Positions 1 through 8,054 of a stretch of 41,376 nt of DNA are shown here, in pieces. The first letter of the stretch is position 1, and each line of letters starts with the position of its first letter. A program made the translations under genes and the position numbers. Source of the stretch: Bacteroidia bacterium (GTDB taxonomy: Bacteria > Bacteroidota > Bacteroidia > AKYH767-A > OLB10); assembly GCA_020847635.1 (NCBI GenBank), contig JADLBQ010000045.1:1-41376 (forward strand), written 5' to 3'. The notes beneath the pieces are model-generated. The model worked only from the letters and a program-made list of their open reading frames with translations. It searched no databases and was not told the origin of the DNA.

Positions 1-605
1 ATCTGCTCACTTCCGGTCTGTTAAAGGAAGCTGATCTGGCAATTGAATTCACACAGCCTGAGGCTGCATTTGAAAACCTACGAACCTGTATCCATGCCGG
101 TATTCCGGTAGTGAGCGGAACAACGGGCTGGCAGAATCAATTGGATCAGTTGAAATCATATTGTCTTGAAAATGACGGCAGCGTACTTTGGTCTTCAAAT
201 TTCAGTATCGGTGTAAATATTTTCTTTGAGATAACTAGACAATTAGCTTCACTTTTAAAGAACCGGTTTTATACGGTCTCAATTAATGAAACTCACCACC
301 TTCAGAAAAAAGATAAACCCAGCGGAACCGCAATTACACTTGCACAAAAATTTATTAATGTCGGAATTTATGATCATTGGACTAGCAATCCAGAGGAAAA
401 GGGATTACTGATTACCAGCCAGCGTGAGGGCGAAGTAACCGGAATTCATTCTGTTAACTGCAATTCTGAATTTGACCGGATTTCACTGACTCATGAAGCA
501 TTTTCACGAACTGCCTTTGCTATGGGAGCTGTAGTTGCGGCTGAGTGGCTTAAAGGGAAAAAAGGATTTTTTTCAATGCAGGATGTCTTAACTGAAGTTA
601 GGTAA
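1..605 (+). CDS. dapB: 4-hydroxy-tetrahydrodipicolinate reductase, 3' part (5' end outside window)
   Basis: DapB reduces hydroxy-tetrahydrodipicolinate with NAD(P)H in the lysine/meso-diaminopimelate pathway, which feeds peptidoglycan. The reading frame is open from base 3, so the gene is cut by the window edge. Visible motifs are IEFTQPEA, the nucleotide-site segment IPVVSGTTGW (its GTG at base 111 is an internal Val codon, not a start), SNFSIGVN, and the family signature ETHHLQKKDKPSGTA with the substrate-binding Lys and SGTA loop. The C-terminal R-E-G-x-x-x-G-x-H and FSRTAFAxGA segments also fit the family. The gene ends at TAA 603-605, followed by a hairpin at 621-656. Identification is secure; the Rossmann N-terminus is not in view. 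Confidence 0.95.
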   Translation, partial: LLTSGLLKEADLAIEFTQPEAAFENLRTCIHAGIPVVSGTTGWQNQLDQLKSYCLENDGSVLWSSNFSIGVNIFFEITRQLASLLKNRFYTVSINETHHLQKKDKPSGTAITLAQKFINVGIYDHWTSNPEEKGLLITSQREGEVTGIHSVNCNSEFDRISLTHEAFSRTAFAMGAVVAAEWLKGKKGFFSMQDVLTEVR

Positions 606-620
606 TACCGATCAATAAAA

Positions 621-656
621 TGTATTGGATTTATGAATAGATCTAAATCCAACACA
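621..656 (+). terminator. Hairpin after dapB, probable terminator
   Basis: TTGGATTT (625-632) pairs with AAATCCAA (645-652); the stem extends through one A/C mismatch by TGT (621-623) with ACA (654-656). The loop is 12 nt. It begins 16 nt after the dapB stop. There is no strong U-tract, so intrinsic termination is an inference from position. Confidence 0.4.
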
Positions 657-1037
657 GGTTAAGCAGTTAATGATAACTTCTTACCTTTAGTATAACCTTG
701 AAATCAATATTATAGCTGTATGAAAGGAGTAAATCAGCTTGCTGAAGCAGGCAATGTGGCAATTACTGTAAATTCTGACAATGAGAAAAGTAAATCAATT
801 GACGGTAGCAAGGGAGTAATCAGGCTGATGGTAAAGGTCTGTCATGCAAATAGTTTTTGATTATTAAAGTAAATACACAATGCAGAAGGACTTATGATGA
901 TAAGAAATAAGAATAAATACACCTGTGGTTAAACCTGGCTCAGTACAAGGCTGATAATCGTTTTAGATTATTCACAGAAAATTGTTTGATTCATTACTTT
1001 TGTGGTTCATGTGGTTCAAATTGAGATTTTAAATAGC
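657..1037. other. Intergenic region, no convincing gene
   Basis: About 380 bases between dapB and the next secreted protein. It holds a 46-codon ATG frame at 720-860 that matches no family I recognise and has no clear ribosome site, and a TAnnTTTG promoter word at 995-1002. I see no RNA gene or repeat here. Confidence 0.5.
995..1002 (+). promoter_or_regulatory. Bacteroidota -7 box (TACTTTTG)
   Basis: Exact match to TAnnTTTG, the -7 element of the Bacteroidota housekeeping promoter. It lies 35 bases before the ATG at 1038. A GTG at 1002 in the same frame would sit inside the box, which supports ATG 1038 as the real start. No TTG -33 element at the usual spacing is visible. Confidence 0.45.
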
Positions 1038-1961
1038 ATGAAAGTAGTTGTCTTCTTTTTTCTTTTGCTGTTTACAAATACAGAGATTCAGGCACAATCG
1101 CTGATGACTGTTGGACAAATCTACAATTACGATATAGGTGATATTTTCATTAAATCTGCTGGAGGTATTTATGCGTCTCCAACTTACACAACAATAAGCA
1201 TAACGGACAAATATTTCAATACTACACTTGATTCTGTTGTTTACATCTTTAATGCCACTTTCTACACTTCTCCTGCATGTGCTGGGTGCCCCCCGGTATA
1301 TGACACAATCTACAACGATACCATTGCCTATACAAACCTTAATGATACAGTGGGTGCTGGATTAGGGAGCAAGATTCATTATTGGAATATGGACTGTATT
1401 GATACTGCGGGATATACCGGAGTTTGGGTTGATTCAGTTTATTACGACAGTTCTTTTTGTTCAAGACTTACAACCAAAATTAGCAGAATGGATAACGGAC
1501 CTTTTTTAACAGATTCATGCTATTGGTACTTTGAGCCTTTTTACGGATATGATGAATATGGAGAGGGAATCGGATTAACACATCATTATTATAATACATG
1601 CTCGCAAGGCTTTCCTTACTGTCAGGAGATCGGGAGCCTGCTTTTTTACAAAAAAGGAATTGATTCATGTGGACTCAGACCCATTATTCCACTTCCGGCT
1701 TCTGCTGAAGAGTATGGAGTTGAAGAACCATTTGTGATATTTCCGAATCCTGTTGCCGATAAAGCCGGGATAAAATTTAATAGGGAGCAAAATAATTCAT
1801 TGTTTATAATGACGAATTGCTTCGGAGCAGAAATGCAACGATTTATTTTCAGTGGCAGTGAGTTGTCCGTTAATTGTGAAGGACTGGCAGAAGGAATTTA
1901 TTTTGTGTCAGTTATAAGCCGGTATAAAAAGTACGAAGCCAAACTGGCAGTAAAACGATAA
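1038..1961 (+). CDS. Secreted Cys-rich protein with T9SS type A sorting domain
   Basis: A 307-residue exported protein of unknown function. ATG 1038 is chosen because it begins a clean signal peptide (hydrophobic VVVFFFLLLF run, then IQAQS cleavage region) and lies just after a -7 box at 995; the longer frame from GTG 1002 would start inside that box. The mature part is rich in Tyr, Thr and Asp with about ten Cys (ACAGCPP, DSCYW, NTCSQG, PYCQE), suggesting disulfides outside the cell. The last ~75 residues are a type IX secretion C-terminal domain: FVIFPNPVADK, then a strand pattern ending in LAEGIYFVSVISR. T9SS carries such proteins over the outer membrane. No catalytic domain is recognised. 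The next T9SS gene lies 308 bases downstream on the same strand. Confidence 0.85.
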   Translation: MKVVVFFFLLLFTNTEIQAQSLMTVGQIYNYDIGDIFIKSAGGIYASPTYTTISITDKYFNTTLDSVVYIFNATFYTSPACAGCPPVYDTIYNDTIAYTNLNDTVGAGLGSKIHYWNMDCIDTAGYTGVWVDSVYYDSSFCSRLTTKISRMDNGPFLTDSCYWYFEPFYGYDEYGEGIGLTHHYYNTCSQGFPYCQEIGSLLFYKKGIDSCGLRPIIPLPASAEEYGVEEPFVIFPNPVADKAGIKFNREQNNSLFIMTNCFGAEMQRFIFSGSELSVNCEGLAEGIYFVSVISRYKKYEAKLAVKR

Positions 1962-2030
1962 CCAGCCATTTCCACAGATTTCAGATGGATGTTCAGCAGC
2001 TTAGCAGGAAATTTATAATATATAATATAA

Positions 2031-2144
2031 GTAACTGAATGCAGAAGGTTCACACTATCTGGAACCTTCTTCATGGAGATCAGCTTGTACTCTGTTGGTT
2101 TTGATGGAATGCGTTGATGTATATACGTAAAGGAAGGTTTGCTG
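2031..2144. repeat. Diverged ~114-bp intergenic repeat, copy A
   Basis: This segment aligns over its whole length to 3625-3735 (copy B). Both begin GTAACTGAATGCAGAA, share ATCTGG, a (G/A)TCAGCT block, GATGGAATGCG(T/C)TGAT and TATATAC, and end in GGTTT(G/A)CTG. Copy A contains a perfect 9-bp hairpin: AGAAGGTTC (2043-2051) and GAACCTTCT (2062-2070) with a 10-nt loop. Each copy follows a T9SS protein gene. There is no coding potential. It may be a structured 3' UTR/terminator element or a small dispersed repeat. Confidence 0.6.
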
Positions 2145-2269
2145 CCTTGCCGTATCCTTTTTAACCAGGTGTTAATATCTTTAGACGGGAAATGTTCTGG
2201 AGGCTGTCTTTTCATTTTTAAACTTGTTGTTTATTCAGCAGACTTAAAAAGTAGGATTAAATTAGCGGA

Positions 2270-3628
2270 ATGAGAATGACAATTAAAACAATTTTTAAAA
2301 TAGCTGTCTTCGCAGGACTTTTTTCCCCTGCATCACTTAATGCACAAATCAATCCGGCATACAATAAAATGGCGGTAGATGTCAGCACGTATCATGTTCA
2401 GAACCCGGCTTACAATTATGATTCAAGTTTTCTTATTGGTAAAGATTTAGGAATGAACGAGGTTGGACTTTTTATAAATTGGACGATGCTGGAAATTACA
2501 CCTGGTATGTTTGATTTTACTATACTTGATATGGCAAATGCTTATTATCCTGCACATTCAATGGCAGTTGACATCAATCTCAATCCCATCAATACAAATC
2601 GGTTGGAAGTACCCTCTGACCTTGATTCGATAGCATTCGATAATCCGGTTTTCATCAGCCGATACAAGACTCTTTTAGATTCTGTAAAAGTTCACCTGAC
2701 TGACCTGTCTATCTCATCATTAGTGATAGGCACTGAAATCGGAGCCTTTTTACAGAATGATTCTGTCAAATGGAATCAATACATTAATTTTTATAATTCA
2801 GTGTCAGCCTATGCAAAAACAATTTGGCCCGGTTTAAAAGTAGCAGTAGAATTGCAATTTACTGATTTGATTGACTACAATTCGTTTGCACAGCAAATCA
2901 ATGCCGGTAGCGATTACATCGGTGTTTCCTATTATCCCATTTGGGGAAATTATACCGTTAAGCCCGTTAACTCTATTACGTTGGATATGGATACATTGGT
3001 AAGCCTTTATCCTGCAAAACCTATTTGCTTTTATCAGTTTGGATTTCCCAGTAGTCAAACCTGCAACAGTTCAGATTCACTTCAAGCAGAATTTATTAAG
3101 CAGGCTTTTACCTCATGGGATTATTATGCATCACACATTCGCTTAATAGATTTTACGTGGATGACGGATTTGGATACGACAGCTGTCAACTATTACGGAA
3201 CCTATTACGGAGTATCGGATACTGTTTTTCTTGAATTTCTACGCACTTTAGGTTTGCGAACATGGAATGGGAATGGGACTGACAAACCTGCTTTATATGA
3301 ATTACGATGTCAGGCTAAACAAAGAAATTATAACAATCTGAACATTAGTTGTACCACAACTGTTACTAAACCAAATGAGAACATAAATGATTGGTTTTCT
3401 GTTTATCCAAACCCCGTACAAACCAGATTAAATATTGAAATGCCACCTGGTATTATGGTTACTAACCTGGGAATTTATAATAATTTAGGGCAGATTGAAG
3501 TTTATTATTCCAACCTTAATAGCAATAAATTCAGCATTGAAAATCTCAATTTAATAAATGGGCTGTATTATGTAGTTGTTCAAATAGGAGAGAAACTGGT
3601 CACCAGGAAATTTGTAACAGGCATGTAA
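2270..3628 (+). CDS. Glycoside-hydrolase-like TIM-barrel protein with T9SS sorting domain
   Basis: A 452-residue secreted protein. The signal peptide is residues 1-25 (IAVFAGLFSPASLNAQ). Residues ~30-345 read like a (beta/alpha)8 clan-A glycosidase domain of the arabinogalactan endo-galactanase type: MAVDVSTYH, NEVGLFINWTMLEITPG, a strand-4 acid position VIGTEIGAF (Glu156), DYIGVSYYPIWG, and a strand-7 block CFYQFGFPSS. In active relatives that block normally carries the nucleophile Glu (xEFGWPSS); here it is Gln256 (CAG at 3035-3037), so hydrolysis is doubtful and glycan binding is possible. The final ~80 residues (WFSVYPNPVQTRLNIE to LYYVVVQIGEKLVTRKF) are a T9SS C-terminal domain. The fold assignment is by motif reading only and is moderate. 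The stop codon lies inside repeat copy B. Confidence 0.6.
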   Translation: MRMTIKTIFKIAVFAGLFSPASLNAQINPAYNKMAVDVSTYHVQNPAYNYDSSFLIGKDLGMNEVGLFINWTMLEITPGMFDFTILDMANAYYPAHSMAVDINLNPINTNRLEVPSDLDSIAFDNPVFISRYKTLLDSVKVHLTDLSISSLVIGTEIGAFLQNDSVKWNQYINFYNSVSAYAKTIWPGLKVAVELQFTDLIDYNSFAQQINAGSDYIGVSYYPIWGNYTVKPVNSITLDMDTLVSLYPAKPICFYQFGFPSSQTCNSSDSLQAEFIKQAFTSWDYYASHIRLIDFTWMTDLDTTAVNYYGTYYGVSDTVFLEFLRTLGLRTWNGNGTDKPALYELRCQAKQRNYNNLNISCTTTVTKPNENINDWFSVYPNPVQTRLNIEMPPGIMVTNLGIYNNLGQIEVYYSNLNSNKFSIENLNLINGLYYVVVQIGEKLVTRKFVTGM

Positions 3629-3735
3629 CTGAATGCAGAATGCACATCATCTGGGTGCTGCGGCAAGGAGGTCAGCTGCATGCAATTGTTTATGATGGAA
3701 TGCGCTGATATATATACAAAAAAGTAGGTTTACTG
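3625..3735. repeat. Diverged ~111-bp intergenic repeat, copy B
   Basis: Second copy of the element at 2031-2144. Its first bases overlap the TAA stop of the preceding gene. At the hairpin position of copy A it has a weaker, different stem: GCAC (3642-3645) with GTGC (3655-3658), plus GCA/TGC after a bulge. The loop again contains ATCTGG. The remainder of the gap to the antiporter gene (3736-4074) shows no gene, only a possible TAnnTTTG word at 3888-3895. Confidence 0.55.
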
Positions 3736-3887
3736 TAGCTGGCTCTGCATAAATTTGCAAACAGGCTGCAGAAGTGATGTACGTAGGTATTGAAGTTATA
3801 GCCTGGCTGGCGTAATGATATATTTCAATCTATTCAATCAGGGAGTATTTGATTAAACATTGGTAACTTCAGCCTTGTTTATGAATT

Positions 3888-3895
3888 TAGCTTTG
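3888..3895 (+). promoter_or_regulatory. Possible -7 box (TAGCTTTG) for the antiporter gene
   Basis: Exact TAnnTTTG match 180 bases upstream of the antiporter ATG. A TTG at 3860-3862 is 25 bases upstream, slightly longer than the usual spacing. If used, the 5' leader would be about 170 nt. Weak call. Confidence 0.25.
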
Positions 3896-4074
3896 CGGGA
3901 GTGGAGGCAGTTTTTCACATTCTGTTGTTGGTAGGATAGTAAAGGGTTAAGAAGGGATAACCATTAAAAAACTAATTTTCGGGAAGTTATGATTTAAAAC
4001 AATCTAAACTTATAATAAGACCGTAAACCGGATGGAAACGAATGGGGTACAAACAGAGATAAGGTAATACAGGT

Positions 4075-5556
4075 ATGAATTTAACAATTGAAAATATCCT
4101 TTTAATTGGTTCCATATTACTATTTGTTAGCATTATCGTTGGTAAAACTTCTTATAAGTTTGGTGTACCAACATTATTATTATTTCTGGCAATCGGAATG
4201 CTGGCAGGCTCTGAAGGGATTGGCGGTATCAGGTTTGATAATCCCAAAACAGCTCAGTTCATTGGTATTGTCTCTCTAAATTTCATTTTATTTTCTGGTG
4301 GTTTCAGTACCAATTGGGCCTCTGTAAAACCAATTCTTAAGGAAGGACTTGTTCTGTCAACTATTGGAGTTTTACTGACAGCACTTTCACTAGGAGCCTT
4401 TGTCTGGCTCGTTACAGACTTTACCATTTATGAAAGCATGTTGTTAGGTTCAATTGTTTCATCTACGGATGTGGCAGCTGTATTCTCTATTTTACGCTCA
4501 AAAAGCCTGGCACTAAAAGATAATTTACGACCAACCCTGGAATTGGAGAGTGGAAGTAATGATCCAATGGCTTATGTATTAACCATTGTGTTTTTAACCT
4601 TAGTTATTAATCAGGATCAAAGTATCGTTACCGTTATTCCGTTGTTTTTACAGCAAATGATTTTAGGAGGACTTTCAGGGTTTGCATCTGGGAAACTGAG
4701 CAAATTCATCATTAACAGGATTAAACTTGACTTTGAAGGGCTTTATCCCGTTTTAGCTATTGCATTAATGTTTATTGTTTTCTCAGCAACAGATTTTGTT
4801 GGAGGTAACGGATTTCTTGCAATCTACATTTGTGCTGTTTATCTGGGGAATCAGGATTTAATTCATAAAAGAACAATTTTAAAAATGTATGACGGATTGG
4901 CCTGGCTGATGCAAATAGTGTTATTCCTGACTTTAGGCTTGCTGGTTTTCCCTTCCAGGATTTTTCCCTATATTGAAATTGGACTGATTATTTCCTTATT
5001 CCTGATTATTGTTTCACGTCCGTTAAGTGTTTTTCTCAGTTTGATGTTTTTTAAAATGACGTTACAAAGACGGTTTTATATTTCATGGGTGGGATTACGG
5101 GGTGCCGTTCCCATTGTATTTGCTACTTATCCGCTTATAGCAGGAATTGACAAAGCAAACATGATCTTTAATATTGTATTCTTTATTTCAGTTACATCCG
5201 TTATAATCCAGGGTACAACCTTATCAGTCTTTGCAAAATGGTTAAATGTCTCTTTACCTGAAAAGGCAAAAAAGCTGACTGAAGTAGATCAGCTAATTTT
5301 AGATCTTCCAAAATCATCTTTGCAGGAGTTTGAAATCAGGGAGGACTTTTTTGCAGTTAATAAAAGAATTGTTGATTTGAATTTTCCTAAGTCTGCTTTT
5401 ATTATAATGATCAGGAGAAACGGAGATTATATACGTCCCGCAGGTTCTACTGAATTACAAGTTAAGGACATCTTAATGGTTCTTGCTGATAGTTCTTCAG
5501 ATTTTGAAAGGGTTAGAGAATCTATTCAATATTCGGGACTGATTCGCAAGATCTGA
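4075..5556 (+). CDS. K+/H+ antiporter, CPA1 family, NhaP2/CvrA type with TrkA-C domain
   Basis: A 493-residue inner-membrane cation/proton antiporter. Residues 1-~390 hold about 12 membrane segments, beginning IENILLIGSILLFVSIIVGK. CPA1 features are visible: FGVPTLLLFLAIGMLAGSEG, NFILFSGGF, the STDVAAVFS block, LELESGSNDPMAYVL (the ion-site ND pair) and WVGLRGAVPIVFATYPL. A soluble tail (~405-493, EFEIREDFFAVNKRIVDLNFP to DILMVLADSSSDFERV) is a TrkA-C/RCK-C domain, the architecture of NhaP2 (CvrA) antiporters whose activity is set by a cytosolic ligand. Its likely role is K+ export and osmotic or pH homeostasis. It stands alone on the plus strand, with no partner subunit nearby. The transported ion is inferred from the architecture. 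Confidence 0.88.
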   Translation: MNLTIENILLIGSILLFVSIIVGKTSYKFGVPTLLLFLAIGMLAGSEGIGGIRFDNPKTAQFIGIVSLNFILFSGGFSTNWASVKPILKEGLVLSTIGVLLTALSLGAFVWLVTDFTIYESMLLGSIVSSTDVAAVFSILRSKSLALKDNLRPTLELESGSNDPMAYVLTIVFLTLVINQDQSIVTVIPLFLQQMILGGLSGFASGKLSKFIINRIKLDFEGLYPVLAIALMFIVFSATDFVGGNGFLAIYICAVYLGNQDLIHKRTILKMYDGLAWLMQIVLFLTLGLLVFPSRIFPYIEIGLIISLFLIIVSRPLSVFLSLMFFKMTLQRRFYISWVGLRGAVPIVFATYPLIAGIDKANMIFNIVFFISVTSVIIQGTTLSVFAKWLNVSLPEKAKKLTEVDQLILDLPKSSLQEFEIREDFFAVNKRIVDLNFPKSAFIIMIRRNGDYIRPAGSTELQVKDILMVLADSSSDFERVRESIQYSGLIRKI

Positions 5557-5735
5557 TGAAGCATACAATGCATAGAAGGAAGTTTTAAAATAAGTCTCCC
5601 TTGAGTATGGGTACTGTCCTTGAATGAAATAATGTGAATTGATCAAAGGACCCGTTTATTAGCATTTCCTGCCTGCAGCTTATGGAAAGATCTGTGTTGA
5701 ATCTAATTTAGCAGTTGTAAGAAAACAAACATTAA

Positions 5736-5805
5736 CCTCTTAAGCTGTCTGGTTTACTGCCTGATTGATCAATTACTTTAAGAATGAATAAAAGAGGCAG
5801 TAAAC
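5736..5805 (+). promoter_or_regulatory. Leader with two competing hairpins
   Basis: A perfect 11-bp inverted repeat, GTTTACTGCCT (5752-5762) and AGGCAGTAAAC (5795-5805), encloses a 32-nt loop. A second pairing, CCTCTT (5736-5741) with AAGAGG (5792-5797), shares bases 5795-5797 with the first, so both cannot form together. The structure ends 28 nt before the ATG at 5833. This may be an attenuator-type leader or an operator; no known riboswitch class is recognised. Confidence 0.35.
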
Positions 5806-5832
5806 TTCAAATGATTATTAAATTAGATATGG

Positions 5833-6096
5833 ATGATTGAGTTTGTTCAATCAGATGTTTATCAAAAGCAGGATATTCAGTTTCTAATAAGACAGATTTG
5901 CCGGTCATACAGTAATTATTTAGTAATTAAGATAACATTGAATGCTAAGAGAGGGGTAGCTACCCGGTTTGATATTGAAAAGTTGAGCCGGTTTCTTAAA
6001 TTCGCACAGATGACTTACAGACTGAGATTACCGGTTAATATAAAAGCAGAAGTTAAATCTCATCTACGTATTCAGTATTTGAATTATGATAGCTAA
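5833..6096 (+). CDS. Small hypothetical protein (87 aa) overlapping next gene
   Basis: An 87-codon frame that matches no family I know. The product is basic (many Arg and Lys), without a signal peptide or membrane segment, and looks cytosolic. It overlaps the start of the following T9SS gene by 11 bases (6086-6096), a geometry used in translational coupling, and its ATG follows a strong inverted repeat at 5752-5805. Those two points are the main support. It may still be a chance frame whose only role is as leader of the next gene. Confidence 0.35.
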   Translation: MIEFVQSDVYQKQDIQFLIRQICRSYSNYLVIKITLNAKRGVATRFDIEKLSRFLKFAQMTYRLRLPVNIKAEVKSHLRIQYLNYDS

Positions 6097-7228
6097 GATT
6101 AAAAAAGTAATTACACTAATATTCAGCCTGGTTATATACTGCACTGTTTATGGTCAGAATATGCTGACTGCCACTTACCAAAGCTGGACAAACGGAGTTT
6201 GGACCAATTCAATGAAGCAAAACTACTCCTATGACATGAATGGTTATTTGATTTACTCATTAACTCAAATCTGGGATAGCTCTTCGGGCTCATGGAAAGG
6301 AAACTTACAAATTAGCTATAGCAATAACAGCAGCGGGCTTATGCAGCAATTCATTGCTCAATGGTGGAACAGCCAGTCGGGCACTTGGGTAAATTCCCAG
6401 CGGGCAACATTCACTTACAACAGTTCGGGCAAAACCCTGACTGCAACGTTCGAAATCTGGTCTAATGGTGTTTGGGTAAATTCTTCAAAACAAAGCAATA
6501 CCTATGATAGTAATGGCTATTTAATCTACAACCTGTCGCAAATCTGGGACAACGCTTCAGTATCCTGGAAAAACAGTGGGCAGATTAACTATACTAACAA
6601 TGCTAACGGAACCATTCAGTTGTTCATTGCTCAAGTGTGGGACAGCCTTTCAACTGCTTGGATTAATTCACAGCGGGCTGAATTTACTTACAATGGCTCA
6701 AATCAGGTTCAGACCTCAACCCATGAAACCTGGATTAGCGGAGCCTGGATAAATTCCCTGCAACAAATTAATACCTATGACGGGAATGGTTATTTAATTC
6801 ATAATCTGACGCAAATCTGGGATAACACCTCAGGTATCTGGAAAAACAACGGACAGATTGACTATACTAACAATGCTAACGGAACCATTCAGCAATTCAT
6901 TTCTCAGATGTGGGACAGCCCTTCAGCAACCTGGATTAATTCACAGCGGGCAACCTTTACTTATATCAATACTACCGGGATGAATGAAGCGAGTGATATA
7001 CAATTCCTTTTCTTTCCGAATCCTGCTAATGAAGTACTGAATTTAATTCTTGGCAATAATTCAGAAACAAAAATTGAGATTCGGGATCTGACAGGCAGAT
7101 TGGTTTTTACCTACAGTACCTCAAAAAATTCTGCAATCCTTAACATTAAAAACCTACCTTCTGATGTTTATTTCCTGTACGTGTATCAGACTGGTATGGT
7201 TAATGTTGCCAGGTTTATTAAAAATTGA
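6086..7228 (+). CDS. Secreted tandem-repeat protein with T9SS sorting domain
   Basis: A 380-residue exported protein. Residues 1-23 are a signal peptide (ITLIFSLVIYCTVYGQN). From about residue 29 to 295 the protein consists of tandem units of 91 residues (273 bp), about three in all. Each unit contains shorter ~22-residue sub-repeats of the pattern Q-x-W-(D/N)-x-x-S-x-x-W-x-N-S, then Y-(T/D/N)-x-N-x-x-G. Trp, Tyr, Asn and Gln are heavily enriched, as in beta-rich surface repeats. DNA copies are still near-identical: 6588-6619 equals 6861-6892 over 32 bases. The C-terminus (FLFFPNPANEVLNLIL to FLYVYQTGMVNVARF) is a T9SS domain. The function is unknown; adhesion or glycan binding is a guess. 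Confidence 0.8.
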   Translation: MIAKIKKVITLIFSLVIYCTVYGQNMLTATYQSWTNGVWTNSMKQNYSYDMNGYLIYSLTQIWDSSSGSWKGNLQISYSNNSSGLMQQFIAQWWNSQSGTWVNSQRATFTYNSSGKTLTATFEIWSNGVWVNSSKQSNTYDSNGYLIYNLSQIWDNASVSWKNSGQINYTNNANGTIQLFIAQVWDSLSTAWINSQRAEFTYNGSNQVQTSTHETWISGAWINSLQQINTYDGNGYLIHNLTQIWDNTSGIWKNNGQIDYTNNANGTIQQFISQMWDSPSATWINSQRATFTYINTTGMNEASDIQFLFFPNPANEVLNLILGNNSETKIEIRDLTGRLVFTYSTSKNSAILNIKNLPSDVYFLYVYQTGMVNVARFIKN

Positions 7229-7356
7229 TTTCTGAGATGTTGACCATTTAACGGAGAGTGATTGATAACTGGCAAATAAGGGATTAACCCGGTACCAATC
7301 TTAGGATGTTATAAACCATCTGAAAGGCTGCTGAATCAGATAGCAACAAAAAATGA

Positions 7357-7752
7357 ATGGATATGAGAAATAAATATCTGGTAACCGTTATAGTAACCGG
7401 AATAATTCTCATTGCAATGTTGACAAATCCTGGCCTCAACAGGCATAAGGAGGCAATCAAAAATAAGCTTGACTCATATATGCAAAAGGAGATAAACGGA
7501 AGTCAGGATGAAACAGACAATAAAAGGGAACAATCAGCAGAAAAACTTGGAATGAGTCTGGGCGGGGTAATTACAGATGCTTTGACAGACAAGCTTGTCA
7601 GTTCTGATAATTACTTTTTATTCTCTACAACAAAATTAAATTGGAATGGTGGAGCCAGAGTTGTTGGGTTAGGTTTATTCGGAAACGTCTTTATAACACG
7701 CGAGCTGAAAGATGTTTTAAGTGAAAGCGTACCTCAAAATCAGAACCATTAA
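7357..7752 (+). CDS. DUF4359-like small membrane-anchored protein
   Basis: A 131-residue protein with one N-terminal membrane segment (YLVTVIVTGIILIAMLT) followed at once by NPGLNRHKEAI, and a C-terminal block NYFLFSTTKLNW...VVGLGLFGNVFI. The TNP motif after the helix plus the NYxLFS and GLFG block recall the DUF4359 family, whose function is unknown; I hold this match as moderate. The start could also be the ATG at 7363, six bases in. Most of the protein should face the periplasm. The neighbours are unrelated, and no operon partner is evident. Confidence 0.6.
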   Translation: MDMRNKYLVTVIVTGIILIAMLTNPGLNRHKEAIKNKLDSYMQKEINGSQDETDNKREQSAEKLGMSLGGVITDALTDKLVSSDNYFLFSTTKLNWNGGARVVGLGLFGNVFITRELKDVLSESVPQNQNH

Positions 7753-7968
7753 TAGTTCCCAAGATGCTCTTTGCAGAGATAGCCTAAAAATCATATTCAG
7801 CAATCAAATCTGATCTTGAACTACAGTCAGATTGTGTTACTGGCTACCGGTGAAGTCAATGGTATCCGGCCCATTTACCAGATGCTGCATAGTAAGCAAT
7901 CATTTTACGGAAAAGGAAGGAATAAAAACCAGCAACAGATTCGTTGCGTTTCACCTGGGCAGGTTCAG

Positions 7969-8054
7969 CGGAGAGAGAGTGATTCGAACCCCCGGACCCC
8001 GGAAGGGTCAACAGTTTTCAAGACTGCCGCATTCGACCGCTCTGCCATCTCTCC
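7969..8054 (-). tRNA. tRNA-Ser(TGA)
   Basis: On the minus strand the 86-nt cloverleaf has acceptor GGAGAGA/TCTCTCC with discriminator G, D-arm GGCAGAGC...GGTCGAAT, anticodon arm GCAGT-CTTGAAA-ACTGT (anticodon TGA), a long class-II variable arm GACCC-TTCCG-GGGTC, and T-loop TTCGAAT. CCA is not encoded. The T-stem GGGGG/CACTC has one G-A mismatch and one G-U pair. It reads UCA and related Ser codons. Confidence 0.93.
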
